From Clostridia bacterium (GTDB taxonomy: Bacteria; Bacillota; Clostridia; Christensenellales; Borkfalkiaceae), in contig JAGAIP010000005.1 of assembly GCA_017626495.1 (NCBI GenBank), forward strand, positions 326,116-390,115: a stretch of DNA of 64,000 nucleotides, read 5' to 3'. Shown piece after piece: positions 25,331 through 35,204 of this stretch. Position 1 is the stretch's first letter. Each line of letters opens with the position of its first letter. Made by a program: the position numbers and the translations under genes. The notes under the pieces are model-generated. The model did not search any database and had not been told where the DNA came from. It was given only the letters and a program-made list of their open reading frames with translations.

Positions 25331-26098
25331 CGTTATCGCGTCAACCATACGCTTTACATAGTCCGAGACGACGGGAACGGAATCACGTCCGCACCGCCCG
25401 ATTTCGCGCACGATCGCACTGCCGACGATTACGCCGTCCGCGATTTTCGCCATCTGTTCCGCCTGCTCGGGGGTGGAAATTCCGAATCCGACGGCGCATG
25501 GAATATCGGGATTCGCCTTTTTCACGAGGGAAACCATCCTCTCGACGTCCGTCGTGATCTCCTTTCTGACGCCCGTTACGCCGAGCGAGGAAACGCAATA
25601 GACGAATCCTTCCGCATTCTTTGCGATCTTTTCGATCCTGTGCTCGGACGTGGGTGCGACGAGGGGAATGAAGTCGATCCCATACTTTCGGCAGACGGGC
25701 GCAAATTCCTCTTTTTCTTCGAAGGGGACGTCGGGAAGGATCATGCCGTCCATGCCGACCTCCGCCATTCTTCTGCAAAAGCGTTCGATGCCGTAGGAAA
25801 AGACGACGTTTGCATACGTCATGAATACGAGGGGAACTTTGACGGTTTCTCTCAGCTCTTTCACGAGCGCGAACACGTCGTCGGTGGTGATGCCGTTTGA
25901 AAGCGCGCGTAAGTTCGCGCCCTGAATGGCGACGCCCTCGGCGGTCGGGTCGGAGAAGGGAATACCCAACTCGATGAGGCTTGCCCCCGCCCGTTCCATG
26001 GCAAGGACGATTTGTTTCGTGGTTTCAAGGTCGGGATCTCCGCACGTTACGAACGGAATGAACGCCTTTTTCTCAAATGCCTGTCTGATATTACTCAT
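25328..26098 (-). CDS. trpA: Tryptophan synthase alpha chain
   Basis: Protein of 256 residues. The TrpA signature [19 protein letters not shown] and the catalytic Glu/Asp positions (E in LIELG, D in [11 protein letters not shown]) are present. It cleaves indole-3-glycerol phosphate to indole, channelled to TrpB. The start at 26098 ([11 protein letters not shown]) overlaps the trpB stop by eight bases. Last gene of trpEGDCFBA. Confidence 0.97.
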   Translation of the reverse strand: MSNIRQAFEKKAFIPFVTCGDPDLETTKQIVLAMERAGASLIELGIPFSDPTAEGVAIQGANLRALSNGITTDDVFALVKELRETVKVPLVFMTYANVVFSYGIERFCRRMAEVGMDGMILPDVPFEEKEEFAPVCRKYGIDFIPLVAPTSEHRIEKIAKNAEGFVYCVSSLGVTGVRKEITTDVERMVSLVKKANPDIPCAVGFGISTPEQAEQMAKIADGVIVGSAIVREIGRCGRDSVPVVSDYVKRMVDAIT

Positions 26099-27281
26099 AG
26101 ATGTTCTCTCCTCTGTACCGCGCGATCGCCGCACAGTCCTTATCCCCTCTGCCCGAAACCGTAACGACGATGATCTGATCTTTTTTCATGGTCGGAGCGA
26201 GTTTTTTCGCGTAGGCGACGGCGTGCGCGCTCTCGATGGCGGGAATGATCCCCTCCGTTTTGGCGAGATACTCGAACGCTTCGACCGCCTCGTCGTCCGT
26301 GACGGGAACGTACTGCGCCCTGCCGATATCGTGCAGATGGGCGTGTTCGGGACCGACGCCGGGATAATCGAGCCCTGCGGAAATGGAATATACGGGCGCG
26401 ATCTGCCCGAACTCGTCCTGACAAAAGTACGATTTCATGCCGTGGAAGATTCCGAGTTTTCCCGTATTGACGGTAGCCGCCGTCTCGAAGGTGTCGATTC
26501 CTCTGCCTGCCGCCTCGCAGCCGATGAGGCGCACGGACGGTTCGCCGATGAAGTGATAGAACGAACCGATGGCGTTGCTTCCGCCGCCCACGCAGGCGAT
26601 CACCGCGTCGGGAAGTCTTCCTTCCTTTTCATACAGTTGCGTTTTGATCTCCTCGGAAATGACGGATTGAAAATCGCGGACGATGGTCGGGAAGGGGTGA
26701 GGCCCCATGACGGAACCGAGACAGTAATGCGTATCCGCAATTCTGTTCGTCCATTCGCGCATCGCCTCGGAAACTGCGTCTTTGAGCGTTGCCGTACCCG
26801 TCGTGACGGGAACGACGGACGCGCCGAGAAGTTTCATTCTGTATACGTTGAGCGCCTGGCGCTTGGTGTCCTCTTCCCCCATGTAGACGACGCATTCCAT
26901 ATTCATAAGCGCCGCCGCCGTCGCGGTCGCGACGCCGTGCTGTCCTGCGCCCGTCTCCGCGATGAGTCTCGTTTTTCCCATCTTTTTGGCAAGGAGCGCC
27001 TGTCCGAGCACGTTGTTGATCTTATGCGCTCCCGTATGGTTGAGATCCTCTCTCTTCAAATAAATCTTAGCGCCGCCGAGCTCTTCCGTCATCTTTTTGG
27101 CATAGTAGAGACGGCTCGGTCTGCCTGCGTACTCGTTGAAGAGCGCGGAAAGCTCCCTCTTGAATTCGGGATCGTTTTTATAGTGCTCGTAAGCCTCTTC
27201 CAGCTCGATGACCGCATTCATGAGCGTTTCGGGAATATACTGTCCGCCGTGAATACCGAATCTTCCTTTTTGTTCCATCAT
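26091..27281 (-). CDS. trpB: Tryptophan synthase beta chain
   Basis: Protein of about 396 residues, PLP-dependent. The PLP lysine is in the motif HTGAHKINN, the phosphate loop is GGGSNAIG, and the monovalent-cation and COMM regions appear intact. It condenses indole with serine. Two adjacent ATGs (27281, 27278) could start it; both overlap the trpF stop, so coupling holds either way. Confidence 0.97.
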   Translation of the reverse strand: MMEQKGRFGIHGGQYIPETLMNAVIELEEAYEHYKNDPEFKRELSALFNEYAGRPSRLYYAKKMTEELGGAKIYLKREDLNHTGAHKINNVLGQALLAKKMGKTRLIAETGAGQHGVATATAAALMNMECVVYMGEEDTKRQALNVYRMKLLGASVVPVTTGTATLKDAVSEAMREWTNRIADTHYCLGSVMGPHPFPTIVRDFQSVISEEIKTQLYEKEGRLPDAVIACVGGGSNAIGSFYHFIGEPSVRLIGCEAAGRGIDTFETAATVNTGKLGIFHGMKSYFCQDEFGQIAPVYSISAGLDYPGVGPEHAHLHDIGRAQYVPVTDDEAVEAFEYLAKTEGIIPAIESAHAVAYAKKLAPTMKKDQIIVVTVSGRGDKDCAAIARYRGENIYE

Positions 27282-27841
27282 AATCTCCTTGCGCTTTCGA
27301 TAAAGCGTCTGATTTTCTCGTCGTCTTTTTTGCCGTCCGTCTCAACGCCCGAACTCACGTCGAGCGCAAAGGGGCGAACGGGCAATCCTTTCAAATTTTC
27401 CTCGTTCAGTCCGCCTGCGAGAAAGAAATCCCTCTTGACGTCGAGGAGCGACCAGTCGAATTGCTTTCCCGTACCGCCGAGACCGTGATCAAGCAGGATA
27501 TAGTCCGCTTCGGACCGTTCCGCACGCGCTATATCCTCTCTCGTCTTGACGGAGTAGGCGCGAATGATTTTTCTGCCCTTCGGGGTTTCGTCCTCTCGAT
27601 ATCCGTGCAGTTGCCAAAAGTCGAACGCCGCGTACGTTTCGATCTCCCCCACGGGGTTATCCAAAAACACGCCCACCGTTCGAATGGCGGGATCGAGCGA
27701 ACGCATGAGCTCGACCGCCCTTTCGTAGGAAACAAAGCGTTTGCTCCGCTTTGAGAGGACGAATCCGGCAAAATCGGGTTTGTATCTATTGAGAGACTGA
27801 ATATCCTCGATTGTTTTGATTCCGCAAATTTTAACCTTCAC
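27278..27841 (-). CDS. trpF: Phosphoribosylanthranilate isomerase
   Basis: Protein of 187 residues, slightly short for the TIM barrel. It starts KVKICGIKT with the catalytic Cys, and the WQLHGYRED segment and [10 protein letters not shown] phosphate site are present; the second catalytic Asp is likely in LDVSSGVE. It catalyses the Amadori rearrangement to CdRP. It starts within the last codons of trpC (11-bp overlap). Confidence 0.94.
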   Translation of the reverse strand: MKVKICGIKTIEDIQSLNRYKPDFAGFVLSKRSKRFVSYERAVELMRSLDPAIRTVGVFLDNPVGEIETYAAFDFWQLHGYREDETPKGRKIIRAYSVKTREDIARAERSEADYILLDHGLGGTGKQFDWSLLDVKRDFFLAGGLNEENLKGLPVRPFALDVSSGVETDGKKDDEKIRRFIESARRL

Positions 27842-28604
27842 GCAAATACTCCAAAGCCTTCTTTTTATCGGGCGAACGCATGAGCGTTTCTCCGACGAGC
27901 ACAGCGTTCACGCCCATTCGTTCGAGATTTGCCACGTCTTGCCTCGTCTTAATACCGCTTTCCGCGACGAATTTGACGGACGGATCGACCAGAGCGCGAA
28001 GTCTGCCCGCGTTGGAAAGATCGACGGAAAAATCCTTCAAGTTCCGATTGTTCACGCCGATGAGCGTCGCGCCCGCCCGTTGCGCGACTTCCAACTCGTG
28101 TTCGTCGTGCGCTTCCACGAGCGCGGACATGCCGAGCCCCTCTGCGATCTCTCGGTAGGCTTTCAGCTTATGCGCGTCGAGGAGAGATACGATGAGAAGA
28201 ACCGCCTTCGCGCCGAGCGTCTTTGCCTCGTAGAGCATGTATTCGTCCACGGTAAAATCTTTTCTGAGACAGGGTATGCTTACGGTTTCGGAAATTTCTT
28301 TCAAATATTCGTCCTTGCCCAAAAACCACTTAGGTTCGGTGAGCACGGAGATCGCAAACGCGCCCGCTCGCTCATACTCCCTTGCAATATCGAGGTAGGG
28401 AAACGTGGGGGCGATGACCCCTTTCGACGGAGACGCCTTTTTACACTCGCAGATGAAAGACATCGTTTCCCTCATATCCTCGAAGGTGCGTTCTCCTTTG
28501 GGAAGGGAGAGCGCCGCTTTCTTACAGTCCGCAAGGGGAAACGCTTTCTTTTTGAGCGCGACTCGTTCCCTCGTCGCCTCCGCGATGGTATCTAAAATCG
28601 TCAT
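27831..28604 (-). CDS. trpC: Indole-3-glycerol-phosphate synthase
   Basis: Protein of 257 residues. [12 protein letters not shown] holds the catalytic lysine, and [22 protein letters not shown] and IGVNNRNLK are canonical. It closes the indole ring in the fourth step. Overlaps trpD by ATGA. Confidence 0.97.
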   Translation of the reverse strand: MTILDTIAEATRERVALKKKAFPLADCKKAALSLPKGERTFEDMRETMSFICECKKASPSKGVIAPTFPYLDIAREYERAGAFAISVLTEPKWFLGKDEYLKEISETVSIPCLRKDFTVDEYMLYEAKTLGAKAVLLIVSLLDAHKLKAYREIAEGLGMSALVEAHDEHELEVAQRAGATLIGVNNRNLKDFSVDLSNAGRLRALVDPSVKFVAESGIKTRQDVANLERMGVNAVLVGETLMRSPDKKKALEYLREG

Positions 28605-29617
28605 GCGCTTTCCCTGACAAACGCCTGCAAGGTTTCATAGCCTTTCCCCGAGTCGATGAGCGACTGCGCAAGGGAGATTCCTTCGGGGAAGGAGTTGACT
28701 TTGCCTGCGATTTTGAGTCCTGCGGCGACGTTCAAAAGAACGACGTCGCGTTTTGCGCTCGTCTCTTTGCCGAGGAGAATGTTTCTCGTGATTTCCGCGT
28801 TCTCTTCGGGCGTACCGCCTTTGAGCTCGTCCATGGAGCAACGTTTCATGCCGAAGAGCTCGGGTTTGATCTCGTAGAGGAAGTAGTCTCCGTCCTTAAA
28901 TTCGCAGACGGTGGTCGGCGCGCAGAGAGAAATTTCATCGAGCTTATTCTGACCGTACACGACCATGCCGCTCTTGACGCCGAGGGAAGAAAGCACCCTC
29001 GCGAGCGGTTCGACGAGCGCTTCGTCATACACGCCCAACAACTGCATATTCGGTCTGGCAGGGTTGGTGAGCGGTCCGAGGATATTGAATACGGTGCGGA
29101 TTCCGAGTTCTCTGCGGATAGAGCCGACGTACTTCATGGAAGTGTGGTATTTCTGCGCAAAAAAGAAACAGATACCCGTTTTATCCAGAAGTTCTACGCA
29201 TTTTTCGGGGGAAAGGTCGAGGTTGACGCCGAGCGCTTCCAGACAGTCGGCGGCTCCGCTCTTCGAGGACGCGGCGCGGTTGCCGTGCTTTGCGACCTTG
29301 ACGCCTGCCGACGCGAGCAAAATGGCGGACGTGGTGGAAATATTGAACGAGCAAGCATTGTCTCCGCCCGTTCCGACGATTTCGAGAAGGTCTCCCTCAT
29401 AGTTTACCCTCGTCGCATGGTCGCGCATCGCCGCGGCGCAACCGGAGATCTCTTCGATGGTCTCCGCGCGCGTGCTCTTCGTCGAGAGCGCGGCGAGAAA
29501 CGCCGCATTCTGCGTCTGCGTGGTCTGTCCCGACATGATTTCGTTCATGACGGTGTAAGCCTCTTCATAAGTCAGGTCTTGTTTATCTACGATTTTTTTG
29601 ATTGCTTCACTGATCAT
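28601..29617 (-). CDS. trpD: Anthranilate phosphoribosyltransferase
   Basis: Protein of 338 residues. The PRPP site [20 protein letters not shown] and [20 protein letters not shown] are present. It joins anthranilate to PRPP. Overlaps trpG by ATGA. Confidence 0.97.
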   Translation of the reverse strand: MISEAIKKIVDKQDLTYEEAYTVMNEIMSGQTTQTQNAAFLAALSTKSTRAETIEEISGCAAAMRDHATRVNYEGDLLEIVGTGGDNACSFNISTTSAILLASAGVKVAKHGNRAASSKSGAADCLEALGVNLDLSPEKCVELLDKTGICFFFAQKYHTSMKYVGSIRRELGIRTVFNILGPLTNPARPNMQLLGVYDEALVEPLARVLSSLGVKSGMVVYGQNKLDEISLCAPTTVCEFKDGDYFLYEIKPELFGMKRCSMDELKGGTPEENAEITRNILLGKETSAKRDVVLLNVAAGLKIAGKVNSFPEGISLAQSLIDSGKGYETLQAFVRESA

Positions 29618-30177
29618 TTTGAAACTCCTTTGAAAAATGCGCTGACGATCCTCGCTCCGTCGGGAGTAAGAATGGATTCGGGATGAAATTGAAATCCGTA
29701 TACGGGGTAACGTTTATGGCGCAGAGTCATCACTTCGCCGTCCTCGGATCTTGCGAGAACGCGCAGACAGTCGGGCACGACCTTTGCGGACAGGGAGTGG
29801 TATCTCGCTACGGGGAAAGAAGTCAATCCGTCGAACACCTCGTCTTTCACCGCCGAGACGATCGACTGCTTGCCGTGCATGATCTTGCCTGCATAGGAGA
29901 CAATTCCGCCGTAGGCGACGCAGATTGCCTGATGTCCGAGGCAGACCCCCAAGATGGGAACGGTTGCGCCGAGCTTTTGCACGACTTCCACGCACACGCC
30001 TGCATCCTCGGGTTTTCCGGGTCCGGGAGAAAGGACGATTGCGTCGGGGGAAAGCCTCTTAATTTCCTCTACCGTCAGTTCGTCGTTGCGGACAACCAGA
30101 ATATCCCGGCGAATCGAACCGATGAGCTGATATAAATTATAGGAAAAACTGTCGTAGTTGTCGATGAGAAGGATCAT
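29614..30177 (-). CDS. trpG: Anthranilate synthase component II (glutamine amidotransferase)
   Basis: Protein of 187 residues, class I amidotransferase. The nucleophile is the Cys of GVCLGHQAI, and the His-Glu pair is in FQFHPES. It feeds ammonia to TrpE; like Bacillus PabA it may also serve folate synthesis, which cannot be judged here. Overlaps trpE by ATGA. Confidence 0.95.
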   Translation of the reverse strand: MILLIDNYDSFSYNLYQLIGSIRRDILVVRNDELTVEEIKRLSPDAIVLSPGPGKPEDAGVCVEVVQKLGATVPILGVCLGHQAICVAYGGIVSYAGKIMHGKQSIVSAVKDEVFDGLTSFPVARYHSLSAKVVPDCLRVLARSEDGEVMTLRHKRYPVYGFQFHPESILTPDGARIVSAFFKGVSK

Positions 30178-31628
30178 AGTTCTTCCGCCTCCTTCAATGA
30201 CTTGACGACTGCCGCCGCCTTATTGATACATTCTTCGTATTCCTTTTCGGGAACGGAATCGTACACGATGCCCGCTCCGCTTCGGACGAATACTTTTCCG
30301 TTCTTCCGATATGCGAGGCGGATCGCAATGCAGGTATCTAAATTTCCCGAGAAATCGAGATAACCGACCGCGCCGCCGTATACGCCGCGCTTGTTGTTTT
30401 CAAGTTCGTTGATGATCTGACACGCTCTGATTTTGGGTGCGCCCGAGAGCGTGCCGGCAGGGAGAATGGAGTTGACGGCGTCGAGACTGTCTTTATCTTC
30501 CCTGATCTCTCCGCGGACGGTAGAGCCGATGTGCATGACGTGGGAGTAGCGAAGGATCTTGTGGTATTCTTCCACTTTGACCGTTCCGAATTTGGAAATC
30601 TTTCCGATATCGTTTCTGCCGAGATCAACGAGCATATCGTGTTCCGCAAGCTCTTTTTCATCGGCAAGGAGCTCTTCTTCGAGCGCTTTGTCCTCTTCTT
30701 CCGTTTTTCCGCGCCGCCTCGTTCCCGCGAGGGGGAAGGTATGCAAAACGCCGTTTTCGAGTTTGACGAGCGTTTCGGGAGAAGAGCCTGCAAGCTCGAC
30801 GTCCGTACCCGAAAAATAGAAGAGATAGGGAGAGGGATTGACCGTTCTCAAAATGCGGTAGGTGTCGAGGAGCGTTCCCTCGAATTTTGCCTCTAATCGG
30901 TTGGACAGGACAATCTGGAAAATATCTCCCTCAACGATATGGTTCTTTGCTTTTTCGACCATTCTGCAATAGGTTTCCTTATCGAAGAGGGGCGTTACAT
31001 CGGAGAGAAGTCTCCCCTTTTCATCGACGGCAGGCGTGCCGCAGAGGAGCGTTCTCTTCATCTCCTGCAAGGTTTCCACCGCTGAGCGGTACCCCTCTTC
31101 CCCGTCGCGCAAAAAGAAAGTTGCGATGAGGTAAAGTTTTTGCCTGTCGTTATCGAAGGCGATCACGCGGTCGAAGAGCATCAGATCCACGTCCTGAAAG
31201 CCTTCTACGTCCGTCGCGTCGAGGTTGAGCGTCGGCTCCGCATATTTCAAATAATCGTAGGAAAAGTACCCGACGAGTCCGCCCGTAAAGGGGGGAAATC
31301 CCTCGATGACGGGGGAACGGTAGGCGGAGAGCAACGAGCGTATCTCGCGGTTGGGATCGTCGGTGAAAAAGGTTTTGTCTCCGATCGTCATTTTGCCGTT
31401 TCTGCACGAGAGGGAGAGTTTGGGTTGATATCCCAAAAAGGTATATCTTCCCCATTTTTGTTGCTCTGTAACCGATTCGAGCATAAAGACGTGCCTCGAA
31501 TTGTTTTTCAGAATGCGAAGCGCTTCGATGGGCGTTTTTTGATCGGACAAAAGTTCCATACAGACGGGAACCGTCTTGTATTCGTTTGCATAAGCCATAC
31601 ATTCGGAAAAAGAAGGCGTCACTCGCAT
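30174..31628 (-). CDS. trpE: Anthranilate synthase component I
   Basis: Protein of 484 residues. The chorismate-binding domain shows IFQIVLSNRLEAKF, GSSPETLVKLENG, LAGTRRRGKTEEED and SGAPKIRACQII. An N-terminal LLESVTEQQKWGRYTFLG segment (SVEQGR-like) fits the tryptophan feedback site. The start is placed at 31628 (MRVTPSFSECM); a reading further up would run through the T-box terminator. First gene of trpEGDCFBA. Confidence 0.96.
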   Translation of the reverse strand: MRVTPSFSECMAYANEYKTVPVCMELLSDQKTPIEALRILKNNSRHVFMLESVTEQQKWGRYTFLGYQPKLSLSCRNGKMTIGDKTFFTDDPNREIRSLLSAYRSPVIEGFPPFTGGLVGYFSYDYLKYAEPTLNLDATDVEGFQDVDLMLFDRVIAFDNDRQKLYLIATFFLRDGEEGYRSAVETLQEMKRTLLCGTPAVDEKGRLLSDVTPLFDKETYCRMVEKAKNHIVEGDIFQIVLSNRLEAKFEGTLLDTYRILRTVNPSPYLFYFSGTDVELAGSSPETLVKLENGVLHTFPLAGTRRRGKTEEEDKALEEELLADEKELAEHDMLVDLGRNDIGKISKFGTVKVEEYHKILRYSHVMHIGSTVRGEIREDKDSLDAVNSILPAGTLSGAPKIRACQIINELENNKRGVYGGAVGYLDFSGNLDTCIAIRLAYRKNGKVFVRSGAGIVYDSVPEKEYEECINKAAAVVKSLKEAEEL

Positions 31629-31632
31629 AAAA

Positions 31633-31880
31633 AAAGTCCTCGACAAAAAAACTTTGTCAAGGACGAATTTCTCCGTGGTGCCACCTTGCTTTATGGTTTG
31701 ACCCATACACTTTGCGGGATACCGACATATCCCCGACCTCTTACGCGTGTCTTACGTTGCAGAATACTCGGGTTTCCCCTTTGACTGCACCCTCCGCGGT
31801 CCATTTGACGCACCGTTTTCCATTCCTTCTCAGCTTACGGAACTCTCTGTGGGGACTTTTACGCCGTTATCTCCGCTTCA
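31633..31880 (-). promoter_or_regulatory. T-box riboswitch, tryptophan specifier, upstream of trpE
   Basis: On the minus strand the core AAGGTGGCACCACGG is at 31687-31673. It is followed by the terminator stem GTCCTTGACAAAG/TGTCGAGGAC and seven Ts. Upstream, in CAAATGGACCGC, the TGG at 31803-31801 sits at the specifier position, with CCGC pairing to GCGG at the stem base. It therefore reads tRNA-Trp and couples the trp operon to uncharged tRNA-Trp. Confidence 0.92.
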
Positions 31881-31897
31881 TCGGTTTATTTTTTATC

Positions 31898-31926
31898 ATT
31901 ATACACTCCTATTCCATTCCTGTCAA
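31898..31926 (-). promoter_or_regulatory. Promoter of the trp operon
   Basis: Consensus sigma-A promoter on the minus strand: TTGACA (31926-31921), 17 bp, TATAAT (31903-31898). Confidence 0.92.
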
Positions 31927-32052
31927 TATACAGAATAAATTTTTTTCTATAAAAAATTCCGTTTGAATTTATTTTTCAAATTGATTATATCTTGCTCGGA
32001 CAAAACAAGCAGCAAAGCGACAAACAATTCCACCGTTCGAGCGTTTCGTTGG

Positions 32053-32081
32053 TTGACAAACGGGAAATATTCCGATATAAT
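32053..32081 (+). promoter_or_regulatory. Promoter of the riboswitch and exchanger gene
   Basis: TTGACA (32053-32058), 17 bp, TATAAT (32076-32081), eight bases before the aptamer. Confidence 0.92.
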
Positions 32082-32088
32082 AGAATCC

Positions 32089-32201
32089 ATAAGGGAGTAG
32101 TCGGCACAAGGCGTGCGGTGGAATCGACAAACCGGAAGTTCCCGGTTCCATCTTAATTGACAAGACTTATCTGCGTGTGGGATAAGTGCTTGTCTTTTTT
32201 T
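32089..32201 (+). promoter_or_regulatory. yybP-ykoY (Mn2+) riboswitch with terminator
   Basis: The aptamer starts ATAAGGGAGTAG and ends GACAAGACTTAT; P1 is ATAAG with CTTAT, matching the AAGGGGAGTAG...CAAGACCTT frame of the family. The same CTTATC is used by the terminator (32159-32171 with 32181-32194, then seven Ts). Mn2+ binding that holds P1 would prevent the terminator, giving an ON switch. Recognised by eye; a covariance search would settle it. Confidence 0.8.
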
Positions 32202-32223
32202 ATTTTCTCCCGAAGGATGTTTT

Positions 32224-33177
32224 ATGGAATACCTTCTTCTTGCAATTTGTCTCGTCAGCGGTTTCATTCTGCTCATCAAGGGAGCGGATTTCTTTGTCGA
32301 CGGCGCGTCGTCCGTCGCAAAAATGCTCAGAGTACCGCCCCTCATCATCGGTATGACCATCGTCGCAATGGGAACGTCTCTCCCCGAATGCGCCGTCTCC
32401 GTAACCGCGTCCATTTCAAACAGCAACGGACTTGCCATCGGAAACGCCATCGGTTCGAATATCTTCAATCTGATGGTCGTCTGCGGTTTCTGCGTTCTGT
32501 TCGTTCCCCTCGAAATCGAAAAGGGAACGCTCCTGAAAGAATTTCCCTTCTCCGTCGTCATCGCCCTGCTCCTGCTCGTTTTCGGACTGGTCGGAGAGAG
32601 CGTGAACAGAATCGAAGGCGTGATTCTCCTCACCCTCTTCGTGCTCTTCCTGCTCTACATGATCTTCTCCGCAAAGAAACAGGCAAAGACGATGATCGTT
32701 GCGGAGGATGAAGAAAAACCCCTGCCCGTCTGGAAAGCGATTCTCTGCATCGTATTCGGCGCCGCCGCAATCATGGTGGGGGGAGATCTCGTCGTGGATT
32801 CCGCTACGCGCATCGCCTCCCTTCTGCATATGACGGACACCCTCATCGGGCTAACTGTCGTCGCCTGCGGTACCTCTCTTCCCGAGCTCGTCACTTCCGT
32901 CGTCGCAGCGAGAAAGAAACAACTCGACATGGCGCTCGGAAACGTCATCGGTTCGAACATCTTCAACATTCTGTTCGTGCTCGGTATCGCCGTCACCATT
33001 TCACCGCTCGCCTTCACGACGGAAAACGCGATCGACATCGCGATTCTCTGCGGTATGAGCGCGCTCGTGTGGCTCTTCACCTTCAAAAAGAAAAAGCTCG
33101 TCCGTTGGCAGGGCGTCGTCATGCTCCTTCTCTACGTCGCATACCTCGCCTATATCATCGCGAGAGTTTACGCCTGA
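32224..33177 (+). CDS. Sodium/calcium-type cation exchanger
   Basis: Protein of 317 residues, CaCA superfamily. The two inverted alpha repeats are clear: IGMTIVAMGTSLPECAVS...GNAIGSNIFN and IGLTVVACGTSLPELVTS...GNVIGSNIFN, with their Glu cation ligands. About ten membrane helices with a short acidic cytosolic loop in the middle. It exports Ca2+ or a related divalent ion in exchange for Na+ or H+. Its manganese-type riboswitch suggests that Mn2+ may be one of its cargoes; that is inference. Confidence 0.9.
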   Translation: MEYLLLAICLVSGFILLIKGADFFVDGASSVAKMLRVPPLIIGMTIVAMGTSLPECAVSVTASISNSNGLAIGNAIGSNIFNLMVVCGFCVLFVPLEIEKGTLLKEFPFSVVIALLLLVFGLVGESVNRIEGVILLTLFVLFLLYMIFSAKKQAKTMIVAEDEEKPLPVWKAILCIVFGAAAIMVGGDLVVDSATRIASLLHMTDTLIGLTVVACGTSLPELVTSVVAARKKQLDMALGNVIGSNIFNILFVLGIAVTISPLAFTTENAIDIAILCGMSALVWLFTFKKKKLVRWQGVVMLLLYVAYLAYIIARVYA

Positions 33178-33185
33178 AAAGCCGA

Positions 33186-33217
33186 AGAGCCGTTCCCGTA
33201 CGGAACGGCTCTTTTTT
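33186..33217 (+). terminator. Terminator of the exchanger gene
   Basis: AGAGCCGTTCC/GGAACGGCTCT, loop CGTAC, then T run. Confidence 0.88.
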
Positions 33218-33257
33218 ATCGACCGATCTTTGCGCATGCCGTTTTCCGTCGGACGAT

Positions 33258-33286
33258 ATAAAAAACCCTTTCGACAAGAAAGGGTT
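33258..33286 (-). terminator. Terminator of the Nudix gene
   Basis: AACCCTTTC/GAAAGGGTT with loop GACAA or its complement; T-rich on the minus strand. Confidence 0.8.
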
Positions 33287-33291
33287 CTGAT

Positions 33292-33720
33292 TTATTTTTT
33301 CAATCTCTCCCCGTCGTCCAGAAAGGTCGCCGCTTCGAGAAGAATCTCCCGGCTCTTCGGAAAGGTTAGCTTAGACATCGCCGTGTTATAGCTCATGAGC
33401 TGCGCGGACGAGAGTTCCGAGAGTTGGGGCGTGATTTTCTGATTTTCATACGAAGCGAGAAAATACACGACTTTCTTTACGACGTTGCTTTTTCCGGGAA
33501 GGCGGTACTCGTCCACCATGCGAAATCCTTCCGTAAGTCGGACGGAAAGACCCGTTTCCTCCTTGACCTCGCGCAGAGCCGTCTCCTCTTCCGTTTCGTT
33601 CCCTTCCATATGCCCCTTGGCAAAGCCGTAATCGCCGCCGCGAGAACGGATAATCACATAGCGATACTCTTCTCCCAGTTTCGTATAGACGACTGCGCCG
33701 CAAGAATACTCTCTCCTCAT
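33292..33720 (-). CDS. Nudix hydrolase
   Basis: Protein of 142 residues. The Nudix box GHMEGNETEEETALREVKEETG is complete (G-x5-E-x7-REUxEExGU), in a YSCGAVVYTKLGEEYRYVII context like diadenosine tetraphosphatase-type members. It hydrolyses a nucleoside diphosphate linked to another group; the substrate is not determined. It is followed on the same strand after the NifX-like gene, with an eight-base gap. Confidence 0.85.
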   Translation of the reverse strand: MRREYSCGAVVYTKLGEEYRYVIIRSRGGDYGFAKGHMEGNETEEETALREVKEETGLSVRLTEGFRMVDEYRLPGKSNVVKKVVYFLASYENQKITPQLSELSSAQLMSYNTAMSKLTFPKSREILLEAATFLDDGERLKK

Positions 33721-33728
33721 CTTTCACC

Positions 33729-34091
33729 TCAATGACACTTGCTTGCGCAGGAAGAACAACTTCCCGAGCAACCGCTATCCGCTTCGTTCGCTTCGAGCTT
33801 GCCCTGCAAAAACGCCTGTATTGCGTCCTCGGTCGTACCCTTGACGCCCGTGAACGTCCTCACTCCGTTATCCGTCAGTACGATCCGACAAGCGGGCGTG
33901 ATCGCGTCGCAAATCACGACCGAAACGCGCAGGGATAAAAGTTCGTTCATCGCGGAATAGCCGCTCCCCCTCATAGGATAGTTCCTCTCCATAACGATCT
34001 GCGCATCTTCGACGAGATAAAGCCGCACGCTCTCCCCTGTTCCGAAATGCCCTTTGACTTGTCCGCCCTGATCCATGACTGCAACGATCAT
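33729..34091 (-). CDS. NifX/NifB-like iron-molybdenum cofactor-binding domain protein
   Basis: Protein of 120 residues. The N-terminal 100 residues match the dinitrogenase FeMo-cofactor domain (MIVAVMDQGGQVKGHFGTG at the start, then VSVVICDAITPACRIVL). The C-terminus is a cysteine cluster, CSGSCSSCASKCH, four cysteines that could hold a metal or Fe-S cluster. No nif genes are in the window, so the domain probably has a general Fe-S or metal role. It precedes the Nudix gene in a two-gene unit. Confidence 0.8.
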   Translation of the reverse strand: MIVAVMDQGGQVKGHFGTGESVRLYLVEDAQIVMERNYPMRGSGYSAMNELLSLRVSVVICDAITPACRIVLTDNGVRTFTGVKGTTEDAIQAFLQGKLEANEADSGCSGSCSSCASKCH

Positions 34092-34353
34092 TTTATACCC
34101 CCTTTTTGCTTGTATCTATTGAATATAAACACTATAATAATTTCCTGCAAGCGAAAATTCGCCGTCGAAACAGCTTCGCCTACACCATCTGAATTCTTTC
34201 CGTCCGTATCTCATTATAACACAGAAAGCACCGTATCACAACCGTTTTTATCCTTTTCCGCCAAAAGAGGTTGTATTTTACGCAAAACGGTGATAAAATA
34301 AAATCGTCCTTTCGTTATGTTTGAACGCAAAATGCATTTTACAAGGAGGTACC

Positions 34354-34530
34354 ATGTACATTCCATCCGATCCGAACATGTTGTTGAGTTTTTTGAATAT
34401 GAAACTACGCGACGAATACGATTCGCTCGATTCACTCTGCGACGATCTCGAACTTGACCGCGACGAGGTTGAAAATAAGCTCGGCGCAATCGGCTACGCC
34501 TACGACGAACGGAAAAATTGCTTCCGCTAA
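34354..34530 (+). CDS. DUF4250-family small protein
   Basis: Fifty-eight residues: MYIPSDPNMLLSFLNMKLRD, then YDSLDSLCDDLELDRDEVENKL and GYAYDERKNCF. This layout matches the DUF4250 family common in Clostridia; its function is unknown, though the central part resembles a small helix-turn-helix. The start is fixed by a perfect AAGGAGGT at 34343-34350, four bases before the ATG. Confidence 0.85.
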   Translation: MYIPSDPNMLLSFLNMKLRDEYDSLDSLCDDLELDRDEVENKLGAIGYAYDERKNCFR

Positions 34531-34745
34531 GCCGCATCGGAGGTCTTTTCATCGTTTCAGAGAGACTGATATGTTGAATATATACAATATATTCAAACGG
34601 AGAGAGCGTTTTTTTATTCGTTGTAAGTCGCATTGATGGAAGCCGCCGTGCGAAAGTCATCCGATCAAGGCGTAAAGGGAATTGTTTTTCGTCCGTGTCT
34701 CTGCAAAGTAAAAATTTGTCCGCGGATTTTTTTCGTAAAAAATCC

Positions 34746-34786
34746 TTGACAAACTCAGATATACTGTTTATAATCAATATAACAGT
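34746..34786 (+). promoter_or_regulatory. Promoter with overlapping inverted repeat (GntR operator)
   Basis: TTGACA (34746-34751), 17 bp, TATAAT (34769-34774). ACTGTT (34763-34768) and AACAGT (34781-34786) form a dyad that straddles the -10 region, placed well for autorepression by the GntR protein that follows. Confidence 0.75.
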
Positions 34787-34799
34787 TTAGGAGAACGCC

Positions 34800-35171
34800 A
34801 TGCAAATCGCCATTCAACCCCTTTCCCCCGTACCCATGTACGAACAAATTGCATCCGCAATCGAAGGACAGATCGCATGCGGAACTTTGACCTCGGGAGA
34901 AACGCTCCCGTCCATTCGCGCACTCGCTTCGGAACTGAACGTAAGCGTCATTACCGTAAAAAAAGCGTACGAAACGTTACAGTCGAAGAAGTTCATCGTC
35001 GTTTTGCCTCAACGCGGAACGTTCGTCGCCGAAATCAACAAGACCGTCCTTCGTATGCAGGCAGAGTCGGAAATCGGCAAGAGAACGAGAGCTCTTTTCG
35101 ACTATGCCAGAAAGTCGGGGCTTACAAAGGACGAGTTCCTCTTTCTCGTGCAGAGCACCTTAGAGGACTGA
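34800..35171 (+). CDS. GntR-family regulator, YtrA type
   Basis: Protein of 123 residues. Winged helix-turn-helix of the GntR family in residues 10-75 (PMYEQIASAIEGQIACGTL, LPSIRALASELNVS, TVKKAYETLQ) with a short C-terminal helix pair, as in YtrA. YtrA-type regulators usually precede an ABC transporter; none follows here. AGGAG lies before the ATG. The operator-like dyad over its own promoter suggests autoregulation. Confidence 0.88.
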   Translation: MQIAIQPLSPVPMYEQIASAIEGQIACGTLTSGETLPSIRALASELNVSVITVKKAYETLQSKKFIVVLPQRGTFVAEINKTVLRMQAESEIGKRTRALFDYARKSGLTKDEFLFLVQSTLED

Positions 35172-35176
35172 CAAAG

Positions 35177-35204
35177 AAAAAGGCATCGTGCGATGCCTTT
35201 TTTA
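35177..35204. terminator. Bidirectional terminator
   Basis: AAAAGGCATCG-TG-CGATGCCTTTT between the convergent GntR and DUF3237-like genes, overlapping the latter's stop. Confidence 0.85.

Noticed and set aside
31947..32633. Minus-strand 228-codon ORF over the riboswitch and exchanger
   Set aside because: It overlaps the riboswitch and the start of a clear CaCA exchanger on the other strand.
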